Source of the DNA: Mycolicibacterium pyrenivorans
Lineage (GTDB): Bacteria; Actinomycetota; Actinomycetes; Mycobacteriales; Mycobacteriaceae
DNA length: 47,398 nucleotides
Direction of reading: 5' to 3'
Assembly: GCF_025821625.1 (NCBI RefSeq)
Contig: NZ_JACKSH010000221.1
Coordinates: forward strand, 1-47,398
The notes under the pieces were generated by a model. The model had not been told where the DNA came from and did no database searches. It worked only from the letters and a program-made list of their open reading frames with translations. This document shows, one piece after another, positions 7,535-15,947 of this stretch; positions within the stretch are counted from its first letter, which is position 1, and the number at the start of each line of letters is the position of its first letter. A program made the position numbers and the translations under genes.

Positions 7535-8384
7535 GAAACTCGACCACCTGCTGTCGAAGTTCTTCGCCTTCGACATCACCGCAGACCTGCTCAGCCGCGA
7601 CTTCGTGCAGCAGGCGCTGCTCGCCTCGGCGCTGCTGGCCCTGGTGTCGGGCGTGATCGGACCGATGATCGTGATGCGCCAGATGTCGTTCGCGGTGCAC
7701 GGGTCCAGCGAGTTGTCGCTCACCGGCGCGGCGTTCGCGTTGCTCGCCGGCTTCAACATCGGTGTCGGCGCCCTTCTGGGTTCCGCGCTGGCCGCCGTCT
7801 TGTTCGGCATCCTGGGACAGCGTGCGCGGGAACGGGATTCGGCGATCGGCGTCGTGCTGGCCTTCGGGCTCGGCCTGGCCGTGCTGTTCATCCACCTCTA
7901 CCCCGGCCGCACCGGCACCAGCTTCGCGCTGCTCACCGGGCAGATCGTCGGCGTCGGCTACTCGGGGCTGGCCCTGCTCGCCACCGTCACCGTGCTGGTG
8001 GTGATGGTGCTGGCCGTGTCGTACCGGCCGCTGCTGTTCGCCACCGTCGATCCCGATGTCGCTGCCGGGCGCGGCGTACCGGTGCGCGGACTCGGCATCG
8101 TGTTCGCGGCGCTCGTCGGCGTGACCGCGGCCCAGGGGGTGCAGATCGTCGGGGCCCTGCTGGTGATGTCGCTGCTGATCACCCCCGCCGCCGCGGCGGC
8201 GCGGGTGTTCACCTCTCCACTGCGGGTGATGGCCGCATCGGTGATCTTCGCCGAGATCGCCGCCGTCGGCGGCATCGTGCTCTCGCTGGCACCGGGGGTG
8301 CCGGTATCGGTCTTCGTCACGACCATCTCGTTCGCGATCTTCCTGGTGTGCTGGTTGATCGGTAGCCGCCGTCGGGTGGGCTGA
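7527..8384 (+). CDS. znuB: Zinc ABC transporter permease (ZnuB-like)
   Basis: The 285-residue integral membrane protein of the ABC-3 family has repeated hydrophobic segments: ALLASALLALVSGVIGPMIV, AAVLFGILG, SGLALLATVTVLVVMVLAV, and IVGALLVMSLLITPAAAAAR, the last being typical for this family. The ATG at 7527 lies inside the end of znuC. It forms the membrane channel for the ZnuA/ZnuC importer. An in-frame ORF extends upstream but would only encode Thr/Cys-rich sequence from the His-tail DNA, so the internal ATG is the real start. Confidence 0.88.
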   Translation: MTEKLDHLLSKFFAFDITADLLSRDFVQQALLASALLALVSGVIGPMIVMRQMSFAVHGSSELSLTGAAFALLAGFNIGVGALLGSALAAVLFGILGQRARERDSAIGVVLAFGLGLAVLFIHLYPGRTGTSFALLTGQIVGVGYSGLALLATVTVLVVMVLAVSYRPLLFATVDPDVAAGRGVPVRGLGIVFAALVGVTAAQGVQIVGALLVMSLLITPAAAAARVFTSPLRVMAASVIFAEIAAVGGIVLSLAPGVPVSVFVTTISFAIFLVCWLIGSRRRVG

Positions 8385-8390
8385 GCGACC

Positions 8391-8396
8391 TAGGCT
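8391..8396 (+). promoter_or_regulatory. Leaderless -10 element for pxpA
   Basis: TAGGCT is followed by 7 nt and then the ATG of pxpA. No Shine-Dalgarno sequence is visible, so transcription and translation probably start together. Confidence 0.5.
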
Positions 8397-8403
8397 TGTT
8401 GCC

Positions 8404-9168
8404 ATGGCGGCACCGACCATCGATCTGAACGCAGACCTCGGCGAGAGCTTCGGGGTGTGGCGCCTCGGAGACGACGACGCGATGCTCGACACCGTCACCA
8501 GCGCCAACATCGCCTGCGGTTTCCACGCCGGCGACGCCGCCACCCTGGCGCGCGCCTGCCACGCCGCTGCCCAGCGCGGTGTCCGCATCGGCGCGCAGGT
8601 GGGCTACCGCGACCTCGCGGGCTTCGGCCGCCGTTTCATCGACGTGCCACCCGACGAGCTGACCGCCGAGATCATCTATCAGATCGGCGCTCTGCAGGCA
8701 CTCGCGCGGGCCGCGGGTTCGGTGCTGAGCTACGTCAAACCCCATGGCGCCCTGTACAACACAATCGTCAGCCACGAATCTCAGGCCAGGGCGGTGGCCG
8801 AGGCGGTACACACCGTCGATCCCGAGCTGCCGGTACTCGGCACGGCCGGATCGGTGTTCTTCAGGCACGCCGAGCGGCTGGGACTCCGCACGGTCGCCGA
8901 GGCGTTCGCCGACCGGGCATATCAACCCGACGGCCAGCTCGTCTCGCGCCGCGAACACAACGCGGTGCTCTCCGACGTCACCGAGATCTGCGAGCGCGTC
9001 GCATCCATGGTCAAGACCGGGCGGATCACGGCGGTGGACGGGTCCACCATCGCGGTCCGCTTCGAATCGGTCTGCGTACACGGTGACTCGCCGGATGCCG
9101 TGCAGATCGCCCGCGCGGTACGCGAACGGCTGACGGCAGACGGCGTGAGCGTGGCGCCGTTCAGTTAG
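8404..9168 (+). CDS. pxpA: 5-oxoprolinase subunit A, LamB/YcsF family (PxpA)
   Basis: The 254-residue protein has the hallmark motifs of the LamB/YcsF family: DLNADLGESFG at the N-terminus, ANIACGFHAGD near 36, GAQVGYRDLAGFGRR near 62, SYVKPHGALYN near 105 and VCVHGDSPDAV near the end. PxpA works with PxpB and PxpC in ATP-dependent opening of 5-oxoproline to glutamate. No pxpB or pxpC is adjacent, so the partner subunits must lie elsewhere or the protein acts alone. Its stop codon overlaps that of the convergent ArsR gene. Confidence 0.88.
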   Translation: MAAPTIDLNADLGESFGVWRLGDDDAMLDTVTSANIACGFHAGDAATLARACHAAAQRGVRIGAQVGYRDLAGFGRRFIDVPPDELTAEIIYQIGALQALARAAGSVLSYVKPHGALYNTIVSHESQARAVAEAVHTVDPELPVLGTAGSVFFRHAERLGLRTVAEAFADRAYQPDGQLVSRREHNAVLSDVTEICERVASMVKTGRITAVDGSTIAVRFESVCVHGDSPDAVQIARAVRERLTADGVSVAPFS

Positions 9169-9497
9169 CGCGCAGCGTCCCTGTTAGCGCTGCGCACCAC
9201 GCTGTCGAGCAACCCCGGGATCGCGGCCTCGACGTCGTCGCGGCGCAGCCGCTGGTAGGTGAGGCCGTCGATCACCAGCCGCTCGATGACGCCGGCCTCG
9301 CGCAGGATCTTGAAGTGGTGGGTCGCGGTCGACTTGTTGATGCCGTCGTAGAGCGCACCGCACTGCAGGGGAGCATCCGCGTTGTGGAGGCGGCGGACGA
9401 TCTCGAGGCGGACGGGATCATGGATCGCGCCGAGCACCTGCTGCACCGAACCGACCGGGCGCACGGCCTTGTCGGCGTCGAGCACATCGTCGGCCAT
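9165..9497 (-). CDS. ArsR-family winged-helix repressor
   Basis: The 110-residue protein has the ArsR fold: AIHDPVRLEIVRRL, recognition region LYDGINKSTATHHFKILREA, and the wing VIDGLTYQRLRRDD. No CxC metal-binding motif is present; its only Cys is in LQCGAL, so classic arsenic or cadmium sensing is unlikely and a small organic ligand is more probable. It is divergent from an MFS pump with 101 nt between start codons containing repeated operator-like motifs, so it most likely represses the pump and itself. Confidence 0.82.
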   Translation of the reverse strand: MADDVLDADKAVRPVGSVQQVLGAIHDPVRLEIVRRLHNADAPLQCGALYDGINKSTATHHFKILREAGVIERLVIDGLTYQRLRRDDVEAAIPGLLDSVVRSANRDAAR

Positions 9498-9519
9498 GAG
9501 TGTCCTTCACCACGAGAGG

Positions 9520-9575
9520 TTTGATGTCCGTCGAACCGAGCGTACGCTCGGTCGAGTTCGATGTCTGTCAAACCG
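9520..9575. promoter_or_regulatory. Paired operator-like repeats and palindrome between arsR-type gene and MFS gene
   Basis: Two 19-nt direct repeats, 9520-9538 (TTTGATGTCCGTCGAACCG) and 9557-9575 (TTCGATGTCTGTCAAACCG), match at 16 positions. Each is itself a partial dyad (TTTGAT...TCGAA and TTCGAT...TCAAA). Between them lies a perfect 18-nt palindrome, ACCGAGCGTACGCTCGGT (9535-9552). This is a strong candidate for cooperative binding of the ArsR dimer. Confidence 0.6.
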
Positions 9576-9598
9576 ACTCGGCGGGAGGTGACACCACG

Positions 9599-10801
9599 AT
9601 GGTGGCGATCGACCGTTCGATCCCCGAGACGCAGCGGTGGGCCTATCCGCTCCTGCTGGTCCTGAGCGGCGTGGCACTCGGGGTGTCGGGGCTGCCCGCG
9701 CCGCTGTACGGCATCTACGAAGCCAACTGGCGCCTGTCCCCTCTCGCCACCACGATCGTCTTCGCCGTGTACGCGCTCGCGGCGCTCGCGGCGGTCCTCG
9801 TGTCGGGCAAGATCTCCGACGTCGTCGGCCGCAAGCCGGTGCTTCTCGGGGCGCTGGCCGCCCTGCTGGTCGGGCTGGGCGTCTTCCTGATCGCCGACAA
9901 CATGGCCATGCTGCTGCTCGCCCGGACCATCCACGGCGCCGCCGTCGGCTCGATCGTGGTCGCGGGCGCGGCGGCACTGCTGGACCTGAGACCGGACCAC
10001 GGGGTACGCGCGGGTCAGCTCAGCGGGGTGAGCTTCAACATCGGGATGACCGTGGCGATCATCGGGTCGGCGCTTCTGGCCCAGTACGCGCCGCATCCAC
10101 TGCGGACGCCCTACGCGGTGGTGGCGGTCATCTGCCTGGTGGTCGGCGTCGGCGTGCTGGCGCTGCGGGAACCGCACACCGAGCGCACCCGCGGCCCCAT
10201 CCGGATCGCCAGACCCGCCGTGCCCCAGGAGATCCGCGCCGATTTCTGGTTCTCGGCGCTGGGCGTCATGGCGTCCTGGTCGGTGCTCGGTGTGCTGCTG
10301 TCGCTGTACCCGTCGCTGGCGGCGCGGCAGACCCATATCGACAACCTCGTCTTCGGCGGCGGTGTCGTCGGCGCCACCGCCTTCGCCGCAGCGCTGGCAC
10401 AGCTGGCGGCGACCCGGGTGCCCGCGAGATACGCGGCGATCATCGGTGACGTCGGTATGGCGGTGTCCCTGCTGCTCACGATTCCGGTGCTGCTGACCCA
10501 CCAGTGGCAGCTGGTGTTCGTCGCCGCGGCCCTGCTCGGCGCGACGTTCGGGCTGGGTTTCGGCGGGTCGCTGCGCCACCTGGCCGACGTCGTGCCTGCG
10601 GGCCGGCGCGGCGAGACGATGTCGGCGTTCTATCTGCTGGCCTACACGGCCATGGCGGTGCCGACCCTCGTCGCAGGGTGGGCCGCGACCCGGTGGGATA
10701 TCGCCGCGGTGTTCCCGTGGTTCGCGGGCACCGTCGCCGCCGCCTGCCTCGGCGCCGCGGTCGCCGGGTTGCGCAGCACCAGGGCGGCCCGCACACCCTA
10801 A
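9599..10801 (+). CDS. Major facilitator superfamily transporter (drug-efflux type)
   Basis: About 400 residues with repeated hydrophobic helices and the MFS motif A variant SGKISDVVGRKPVLLG between helices 2 and 3. Further landmarks are LLLARTIHGAAVGSIVVAGA and FGLGFGGSLRHLADVVPAGRRGE. The start at 9599 (MVAIDRSIPE) has GGGAGG 11-16 nt upstream and places the first helix at about residue 15; an upstream GTG at 9500 would read through the operator region. The proton-driven exporter's substrate cannot be read from sequence. Control by the divergent ArsR protein is inferred from position. Confidence 0.85.
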   Translation: MVAIDRSIPETQRWAYPLLLVLSGVALGVSGLPAPLYGIYEANWRLSPLATTIVFAVYALAALAAVLVSGKISDVVGRKPVLLGALAALLVGLGVFLIADNMAMLLLARTIHGAAVGSIVVAGAAALLDLRPDHGVRAGQLSGVSFNIGMTVAIIGSALLAQYAPHPLRTPYAVVAVICLVVGVGVLALREPHTERTRGPIRIARPAVPQEIRADFWFSALGVMASWSVLGVLLSLYPSLAARQTHIDNLVFGGGVVGATAFAAALAQLAATRVPARYAAIIGDVGMAVSLLLTIPVLLTHQWQLVFVAAALLGATFGLGFGGSLRHLADVVPAGRRGETMSAFYLLAYTAMAVPTLVAGWAATRWDIAAVFPWFAGTVAAACLGAAVAGLRSTRAARTP

Positions 10802-10810
10802 GGTGGCGAC

Positions 10811-11725
10811 GTGCGCATCACGCTCGGCAGGCCCGATCTGGCGAACTACTCCACTCGCTTCGACGTTCCTCCCGCATCACCGACGAGCCCGCTCACCGTC
10901 GCCTGGGGCGGCGTCACGACGCTGCTCCTCGACGACGGCGGCTCGGCGGTGATGACCGACGGATTCTTCTCCCGGCCAAGCCTTCTGACTGTGGCCGCCC
11001 GCCCGCTGAGGTCGTCGCGCGCACGGATCGACGCCGGACTGTCCCGGCTGGGGGTGGATCGTCTCGAGGCGGTCGTGCCGGTGCACACCCATTACGACCA
11101 CGCGATGGACTCCGCAGAGGTCGCCCGGCGCACCGGTGCCCGCCTTGTCGGTGGGACGTCGGCCGCCCTCATCGGGCGCGGACACGGCCTCGAACGCGTC
11201 GAGGTCGTCGGATCCGGCGAACCCGTCACCGCGGGCACCTACGACATCACGCTGATCGAGGGCAGTCACTGCCCCCCGGATCGCTTCCCCGGCAGCATCA
11301 CCGCTGCGGTCGTTCCCCCGGCCAGGGCATCGGCCTACCGGTGCGGCGAGGCGTGGTCGATGCATGTGCGCCACCGCCCCACCGGACGCGCGCTGCTGAT
11401 CGTCGGCAGCGCCGGATACGTGCCGGACGCACTGGCCGGCCTGCGCGCCGACGTGGTCTACCTGGGCGTCGGCCAACTCGGGCTGCAGCCGCAGAGCTAC
11501 CTCACCGAGTACTGGGCACAGACGGTCAGGATGGTCGGTGCGCGCCGGGTGGTGCTGACCCACTGGGACGACTTCTTCCGGCCGCTGGACAAGCCGTTGC
11601 GCGCGTTGCCCTATGCCGCCGACGATCTCGACGTCTCGATTGCCGTGCTGACCCGGCTGGCCGCCGACGACGATGTCGCACTGCACCTGCCCACGCTGTG
11701 GCGGCGCGACGATCCGTGGAGCTGA
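10811..11725 (+). CDS. Metallo-beta-lactamase-fold hydrolase
   Basis: The 304-residue protein has the MBL signature HTHYDHAMD (His92, His94, Asp96, His97), a downstream GSHCPPDRFP segment, LLIVGSAGY and LTHWDDFF supplying later metal ligands. It is the counterpart of M. tuberculosis Rv3577. The GTG start is 9 nt after the MFS stop, and TAAGGT (10799-10804) 6 nt before it could be a leaderless -10 element. It overlaps the following transporter gene by 10 nt, implying a two-gene unit. Substrate unknown. Confidence 0.82.
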   Translation: MRITLGRPDLANYSTRFDVPPASPTSPLTVAWGGVTTLLLDDGGSAVMTDGFFSRPSLLTVAARPLRSSRARIDAGLSRLGVDRLEAVVPVHTHYDHAMDSAEVARRTGARLVGGTSAALIGRGHGLERVEVVGSGEPVTAGTYDITLIEGSHCPPDRFPGSITAAVVPPARASAYRCGEAWSMHVRHRPTGRALLIVGSAGYVPDALAGLRADVVYLGVGQLGLQPQSYLTEYWAQTVRMVGARRVVLTHWDDFFRPLDKPLRALPYAADDLDVSIAVLTRLAADDDVALHLPTLWRRDDPWS

Positions 11726-12966
11726 CGCTGGCGCTGGTCGCGCTCGTCGCGGTGCTCGCATTCGCGCTCGCCCGGCCACACGGATGGCCCGAGGCCGTCG
11801 TCGCGGTGCCCGCAGCCGGCGTGGTCCTCGCCGCCGGTGCGATCTCCTGGCGGGAGGCACTCGGCGAAGTGGTCGAACTGCTGCCCGTGGTGGGCTTCCT
11901 CGCCGCGGTGCTGGTGCTCGCGCGCCTGTGTGACGACGACGGCCTCTTCCACGCGGCTGGCGTGGCGATGGCACGGGCCACTTCGGGCAGCCAGAACCGG
12001 CTGCTGGCTTCGGTGTTCGCCGTTGCCGCCGCGGTCACGGCGATCCTGAGCCTGGACGCCACCGTCGTGCTGCTGACGCCGGTGGTCCTGGCGACCGCCC
12101 GGACGCTCGCCGTGCCTGCCAAACCGCACGCCTACGCCACCGCCCATCTGGCCAACAGCGGGTCCCTGCTTCTGCCGGTGTCCAACCTGACGAACCTGCT
12201 GGCGTTCAGCGCGGCCGGGTTGACGTTCGTTCACTTCGCAGCGGTCATGACGCTTCCCTGGCTTGCTGCCGTCGTCACCGAATTTGTGTTGCTGCGTTGG
12301 GTTTTCGCCAAGGATCTGGTGGTGAGGCCGCGACAGGATGTGGTCACAGGGCCGATCGAGCTGCCGGTGTTCACCCTCGTCGTCCTCGGCCTGACCCTGG
12401 CCGGCTTCGCGGCGACCTCGCTGCTCGGCTTCTCCCCCGCATGGGCCGCGCTGGCCGGGGCGGCGGTGCTGGGGGTGCGCGGCCTCGCCCACCGGCGCAC
12501 GTCGATCACGAGGATCGCGGCCGCGGTCGACACCCCGTTCCTGGCCTTCGTGTTGTGCCTGGGCATCGTCGTGAACGCCGTAATGAGCAACGGGCTGGGA
12601 TCGGCGATGCAGCGGATGATCCCGGACGGCACAGGCCTGCTCGCGCTGCTCGGGATCGCGGCCGTGGCCGCGGTGCTGTCCAACGTGGTCAACAACCTGC
12701 CCGCCGTTCTGGTGCTGCTGCCGTTGGTGACGGGGGCTGGGCCGGCAGCGGTGCTGGCGGTGTTGATCGGGGTGAACGTCGGCCCGAACCTGACCTACAT
12801 CGGTTCACTGGCGAACCTGTTGTGGCGCGCGGTGGTGCGAAGGGACTCCGGTGACGGCGACGCCGGTTTCGGCGAGTTCAGTCGCGTCGGCTTGCTGACC
12901 ACGCCTGTGGTGTTGATCGCGGCGGTCCTGGGACTGTGGGCGGGAGTCCAGCTGGTCGGGCTCTAG
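11716..12966 (+). CDS. arsB2: ArsB/SLC13-type membrane transporter (ArsB2-like)
   Basis: The 416-residue membrane protein shows about 10-12 hydrophobic helices and two symmetrical re-entrant regions: LANSGSLLLPVSNLTNLLAF in the first half and LSNVVNNLPAVLVLLPLV plus NVGPNLTYIGSLANLLW in the second. This pattern is typical of the ArsB/NhaD (ion transporter) superfamily. It corresponds to M. tuberculosis Rv3578, named arsB2. Arsenite export is not established, and a carboxylate or sodium/proton role is possible. The frame is open far upstream, but GTG 11716, overlapping the hydrolase stop, is the start that fits the family. Confidence 0.8.
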   Translation: MELTLALVALVAVLAFALARPHGWPEAVVAVPAAGVVLAAGAISWREALGEVVELLPVVGFLAAVLVLARLCDDDGLFHAAGVAMARATSGSQNRLLASVFAVAAAVTAILSLDATVVLLTPVVLATARTLAVPAKPHAYATAHLANSGSLLLPVSNLTNLLAFSAAGLTFVHFAAVMTLPWLAAVVTEFVLLRWVFAKDLVVRPRQDVVTGPIELPVFTLVVLGLTLAGFAATSLLGFSPAWAALAGAAVLGVRGLAHRRTSITRIAAAVDTPFLAFVLCLGIVVNAVMSNGLGSAMQRMIPDGTGLLALLGIAAVAAVLSNVVNNLPAVLVLLPLVTGAGPAAVLAVLIGVNVGPNLTYIGSLANLLWRAVVRRDSGDGDAGFGEFSRVGLLTTPVVLIAAVLGLWAGVQLVGL

Positions 12967-13904
12967 GTCCGGCGCTGGCGCGCGATCTCGGCCAGCACCA
13001 CGCCCGCGGCGACCGACGCGTTGAGCGACTCGGTGGGCCCCGCCATCGGAATCGAGACGACGGCGTCGCAGTTCTCCCGGACCAGCCGGGACAACCCCTT
13101 GCCCTCCGAGCCGACCACGACCACGATCGGGCCGGCACCGTCGATCGCGTCGATCTCGGTGTCCCCGCCGGCGTCGAGTCCGACGATCTGCAGGCCCGCA
13201 TCACCCCACTGCTGCAGCGTCCGGTTGAGGTTCGTCGCCCGCGCGACGCGCAGCCTGGCGGCCGCCCCCGCACTGGTGCGCCACGCGACGGCGGTCACCG
13301 ACGCCGACCTGCGCTGCGGGATCAGCACACCGTGCCCGCCGAACGCCGCGACCGACCGGATGATGGCACCGAGGTTGCGGGGGTCGGAGATGTTGTCCAG
13401 CGCCACCAGAAGCGGCTGTGCCGCCTCACTTTTCGCCTGTGCCAGCAGGTCGTCGGGATGCGCGTAGTCGTACGGCGGCACCTGCAGGGCCAGCCCCTGG
13501 TGCATGCCGTTGGCCGCGATCCGGTCCAGGTCGTGGCGAGGCACCTCGAGGATCGAGATCCCCTTGTCGGCGGCGATCTGCACGGCCTCGGTGAGCCGCT
13601 CGTCGGAATCCGCGCCCAGCGCCACATACAGTGCGGTCGCCGGCGCGTCGGCACGCAGACACTCCAGCACCGGATTACGACCGAGGACGATCTCGGTGTC
13701 GTCGGTTTTCTTGTGCCTGCCCTGCTGCTTGCGGGCGGTCTGGGCGGCCCGCTTGCCCGCCGGGTGGTGGGGCCGCTGATGTGCGGGCGGGGTGGCGCCC
13801 TTGCCCTCGAGCCCGCGGCGGCGAACCCCGCCGGAGCCGACGGTCGGTCCCTTCTTGGTGCCCGTTTTCCGTACGGCGCCCCGCCGTTGGGAGTTGCCAG
13901 CCAT
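12963..13904 (-). CDS. rlmB: 23S rRNA 2'-O-methyltransferase, SpoU/RlmB family
   Basis: The 313-residue protein has a basic N-terminal tail (MAGNSQRRGAVRKTGTKKGP), then a SpoU substrate-binding domain (EIVLGRNPVLECL), and a C-terminal trefoil-knot SPOUT domain with NISDPRNLGAIIRSVAAFG, VVVGSEGKGLSRLV and IPMAGPTESLNASVAAGVVL. It should methylate a ribose (Gm2251 in E. coli numbering) of 23S rRNA. It is the counterpart of Rv3579c, also called tsnR. Its ATG overlaps the cysS stop by one base, so the genes are translationally coupled. Its stop overlaps that of the convergent arsB2-like gene. Confidence 0.9.
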   Translation of the reverse strand: MAGNSQRRGAVRKTGTKKGPTVGSGGVRRRGLEGKGATPPAHQRPHHPAGKRAAQTARKQQGRHKKTDDTEIVLGRNPVLECLRADAPATALYVALGADSDERLTEAVQIAADKGISILEVPRHDLDRIAANGMHQGLALQVPPYDYAHPDDLLAQAKSEAAQPLLVALDNISDPRNLGAIIRSVAAFGGHGVLIPQRRSASVTAVAWRTSAGAAARLRVARATNLNRTLQQWGDAGLQIVGLDAGGDTEIDAIDGAGPIVVVVGSEGKGLSRLVRENCDAVVSIPMAGPTESLNASVAAGVVLAEIARQRRT

Positions 13905-15319
13905 TACTTGTCCGACCCGTCTAGTAGCGACCACTGAGGACCGTCAGCGGTGTCGGTGACCTCGATTCCTGCCTCTTTGAGCCGATCGCGGATGGCGTCG
14001 GCCTCCGCCCAGTCGCGGCGCAGCCTCGCGTCCTCACGCCTGCGTACCTCGGCATGCACGAGCACGTCCACCGCGGCCAGCGCCGCCGACGTCTCGTCGC
14101 GCGACTCCCAACGCTCGTCCAGCGGGTCCGCGCCGAGGATCCCCATCATCGCGCGGATCGACATCGCGTGGGCCAGTGCGGCGTCGTGGTCACCCGCGTC
14201 GAGCGCGCGATTGCCCTCGGCGCGGGCGGCGTGAACCTCGGCGAGGGCGGCCGGAACCGCGAGGTCGTCGTCGAGCGCTGCGCCGAACCTCGGCGTCCAC
14301 TGACCCGGCACCACCGCGCCGACCCGGCTGCGCACCCGGTGGAGGAAGTCCTCGATACCGGCATAGGCCTTGGCCGCGTCCTGCAGCGCGTTCTCGGAGA
14401 ACTCCAACATGGACCGGTAGTGCGCACTTCCCAGGTAGTAACGCAGCTCGGCGGCCCGGACCCGTTGCAGCACAGCCGGTATCGCGAGGACGTTGCCCAG
14501 CGACTTGCTCATCTTCTCGCCACCCATGGTGACCCAGCCGTTGTGCAGCCAGAACCGGGCGAACCTGTCTCCGGCGGCTTCGGCCTGCGCGATCTCGTTC
14601 TCGTGATGCGGGAAGACCAGATCCATTCCGCCCGCGTGGATGTCGAACTCCGCGCCGAGGTAGGCCTGGCACATCGCGACGCACTCGGTGTGCCAACCCG
14701 GACGTCCGCGCCCCCACGGCGTCGGCCAGGACGGCTCACCCGGTTTGGCGCCCTTCCACAACGTGAAGTCGTGCTGGTCGCGCTTGCCCGACGCGACGCC
14801 CTCCCCCTGGTGCACGTCGTCGATCCGGTGCCCGGAGAGCTTGCCGTAATCGGGGAGGGTGCCGACGTCGAAGTACACGTCCCCTCCCCCGGTGTAGGCG
14901 TGTCCCCGGTCGATCAGGCTCTCGATCAGCTCGACCATCTGGGTGATGTGGCCGGTCGCCCTCGGCTCCGCCGACGGCGGAAGCACCCCGAGGGCGTCGT
15001 ACGCGGCCGTGAACGCGCGCTCGTAGGTCGCCGCCCACTCCCACCACGGACGACCGGCGTCGGCGGCCTTGTTGAGGATCTTGTCGTCGATGTCGGTGAC
15101 GTTGCGGATGAACGCGACGTCGAATCCCTTGGCCGTCAGCCACCGGCGCAGGACGTCGAACGCGACGCCGCTGCGGACGTGGCCGATGTGCGGCAGACCC
15201 TGCACCGTCGCCCCGCACAGGTAGATCGAGACGTGGCCGGGCCGCAGTGGCGCGAAATCGCGCACACCGCCAGACAAGGTGTCATGCAGACGCATGACAG
15301 ATGCGGGGCGTTCGGTCAC
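13904..15319 (-). CDS. cysS: Cysteinyl-tRNA synthetase
   Basis: The 471-residue class I synthetase has the HIGH motif at residues 44-47 (LPHIGHVRSG), zinc ligands at Cys35, Cys213 and the FPHHENE segment, and KMSKS at 269-273. It charges tRNA-Cys in the cytoplasm. The GTG start at 15319 gives an N-terminus matching M. tuberculosis CysS1; the ATG at 15295 is a shorter alternative. A TAAGCT element 8 nt upstream suggests its own leaderless promoter in addition to readthrough from ispF, which ends 23 nt before. Confidence 0.95.
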   Translation of the reverse strand: MTERPASVMRLHDTLSGGVRDFAPLRPGHVSIYLCGATVQGLPHIGHVRSGVAFDVLRRWLTAKGFDVAFIRNVTDIDDKILNKAADAGRPWWEWAATYERAFTAAYDALGVLPPSAEPRATGHITQMVELIESLIDRGHAYTGGGDVYFDVGTLPDYGKLSGHRIDDVHQGEGVASGKRDQHDFTLWKGAKPGEPSWPTPWGRGRPGWHTECVAMCQAYLGAEFDIHAGGMDLVFPHHENEIAQAEAAGDRFARFWLHNGWVTMGGEKMSKSLGNVLAIPAVLQRVRAAELRYYLGSAHYRSMLEFSENALQDAAKAYAGIEDFLHRVRSRVGAVVPGQWTPRFGAALDDDLAVPAALAEVHAARAEGNRALDAGDHDAALAHAMSIRAMMGILGADPLDERWESRDETSAALAAVDVLVHAEVRRREDARLRRDWAEADAIRDRLKEAGIEVTDTADGPQWSLLDGSDK

Positions 15320-15327
15320 GACGGGCC

Positions 15328-15333
15328 AGCTTA
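15328..15333 (-). promoter_or_regulatory. Leaderless -10 element for cysS
   Basis: On the minus strand TAAGCT is followed by 8 nt and GTG. The stretch TAAGCTGGCCCGTCGTGAC is identical to that before lysS apart from one base. Confidence 0.5.
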
Positions 15334-15342
15334 CCGGCCTGT

Positions 15343-15942
15343 TCAGGCCTGATCGTCATCGCCGACCACTTCGGTGTTGGCCGGCTCCTCGCGCGAGCGC
15401 TCGTCGGTGTCGGCCGGCTCCTCGCGCGAGCGCTCGTCGGTGTCGGCCGGCTCCTCGCGCGAGCGCTCGTCGGTGTTCACCAGGGCCGTGGCGATCGCCG
15501 CCAGGCCCTCTCCCCGGCCGGTCAGGCCGAGACCGTCGGTGGTGGTCGCCGACACCGACACAGGAGCGTTCAGGAGCCCGGAGAGCAGTTGCTGGGCCTC
15601 GGCACGCCGCGGGCCGATCTTCGGGCGGTTGCCGATGACCTGCACGGCGGCGTTACCCACCCGGAATCCGGCGTCGGCCAGCAGCGAGTGCACATGCCGG
15701 AGCATGTCGGCGCCGCTGACCCCGCGCCACTCGGGTCGGTCGGTTCCGAACACCTCGCCGATATCGCCCATGCCGGCGGCCGAGAGCAACGCGTCGCACA
15801 ACGCATGAGCAGCGACGTCGCCGTCGGAATGACCGGCGCAGCCGTCACTGCCCTCGAAGAGCAGGCACAGCAGCCAGCACGGGCGTCCGGCTTCGATGGG
15901 ATGTACGTCGGTGCCGAGCCCCACTCTCGGCAGGCTCGTCAT
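15343..15942 (-). CDS. ispF: 2-C-methyl-D-erythritol 2,4-cyclodiphosphate synthase with repeat tail
   Basis: The first 155 residues are a complete IspF: metal site GTDVHP (Asp12, His14) with His46, HSDGDVAAHALCDALLSA, IGNRPKIGPRR and the CMP-binding DGLGLTGRGEG loop. It makes MEcPP in the MEP isoprenoid pathway. The usual protein ends about there (M. tuberculosis about 159 aa). Here it continues with three identical-frame 11-residue units, TDERSREEPAD, then a short acidic end. ispD, normally directly upstream, is absent: ispF starts 5 nt after carD. No Shine-Dalgarno is visible, so it is probably coupled to carD. Confidence 0.93.
   Translation of the reverse strand: MTSLPRVGLGTDVHPIEAGRPCWLLCLLFEGSDGCAGHSDGDVAAHALCDALLSAAGMGDIGEVFGTDRPEWRGVSGADMLRHVHSLLADAGFRVGNAAVQVIGNRPKIGPRRAEAQQLLSGLLNAPVSVSATTTDGLGLTGRGEGLAAIATALVNTDERSREEPADTDERSREEPADTDERSREEPANTEVVGDDDQA
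15379..15477. repeat. Three tandem 33-bp repeats in ispF 3' end
   Basis: Three copies of a 33-bp unit (15379-15411, 15412-15444, 15445-15477), essentially identical. Each contains the perfect 10-nt palindrome CTCGCGCGAG. They encode the TDERSREEPAD units of IspF in frame. Confidence 0.95.
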
Positions 15943-15947
15943 CGAAT

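Noticed and set aside
10504..11715. Long in-frame upstream extension of the ArsB2-like gene
   Set aside because: The sequence is Arg/His-rich and overlaps the MFS and MBL genes in another frame. The transporter starts naturally at GTG 11716.
15379..15477. Possible CRISPR array
   Set aside because: The three 33-bp units are directly adjacent without spacers and encode protein in frame, so this is a tandem repeat.
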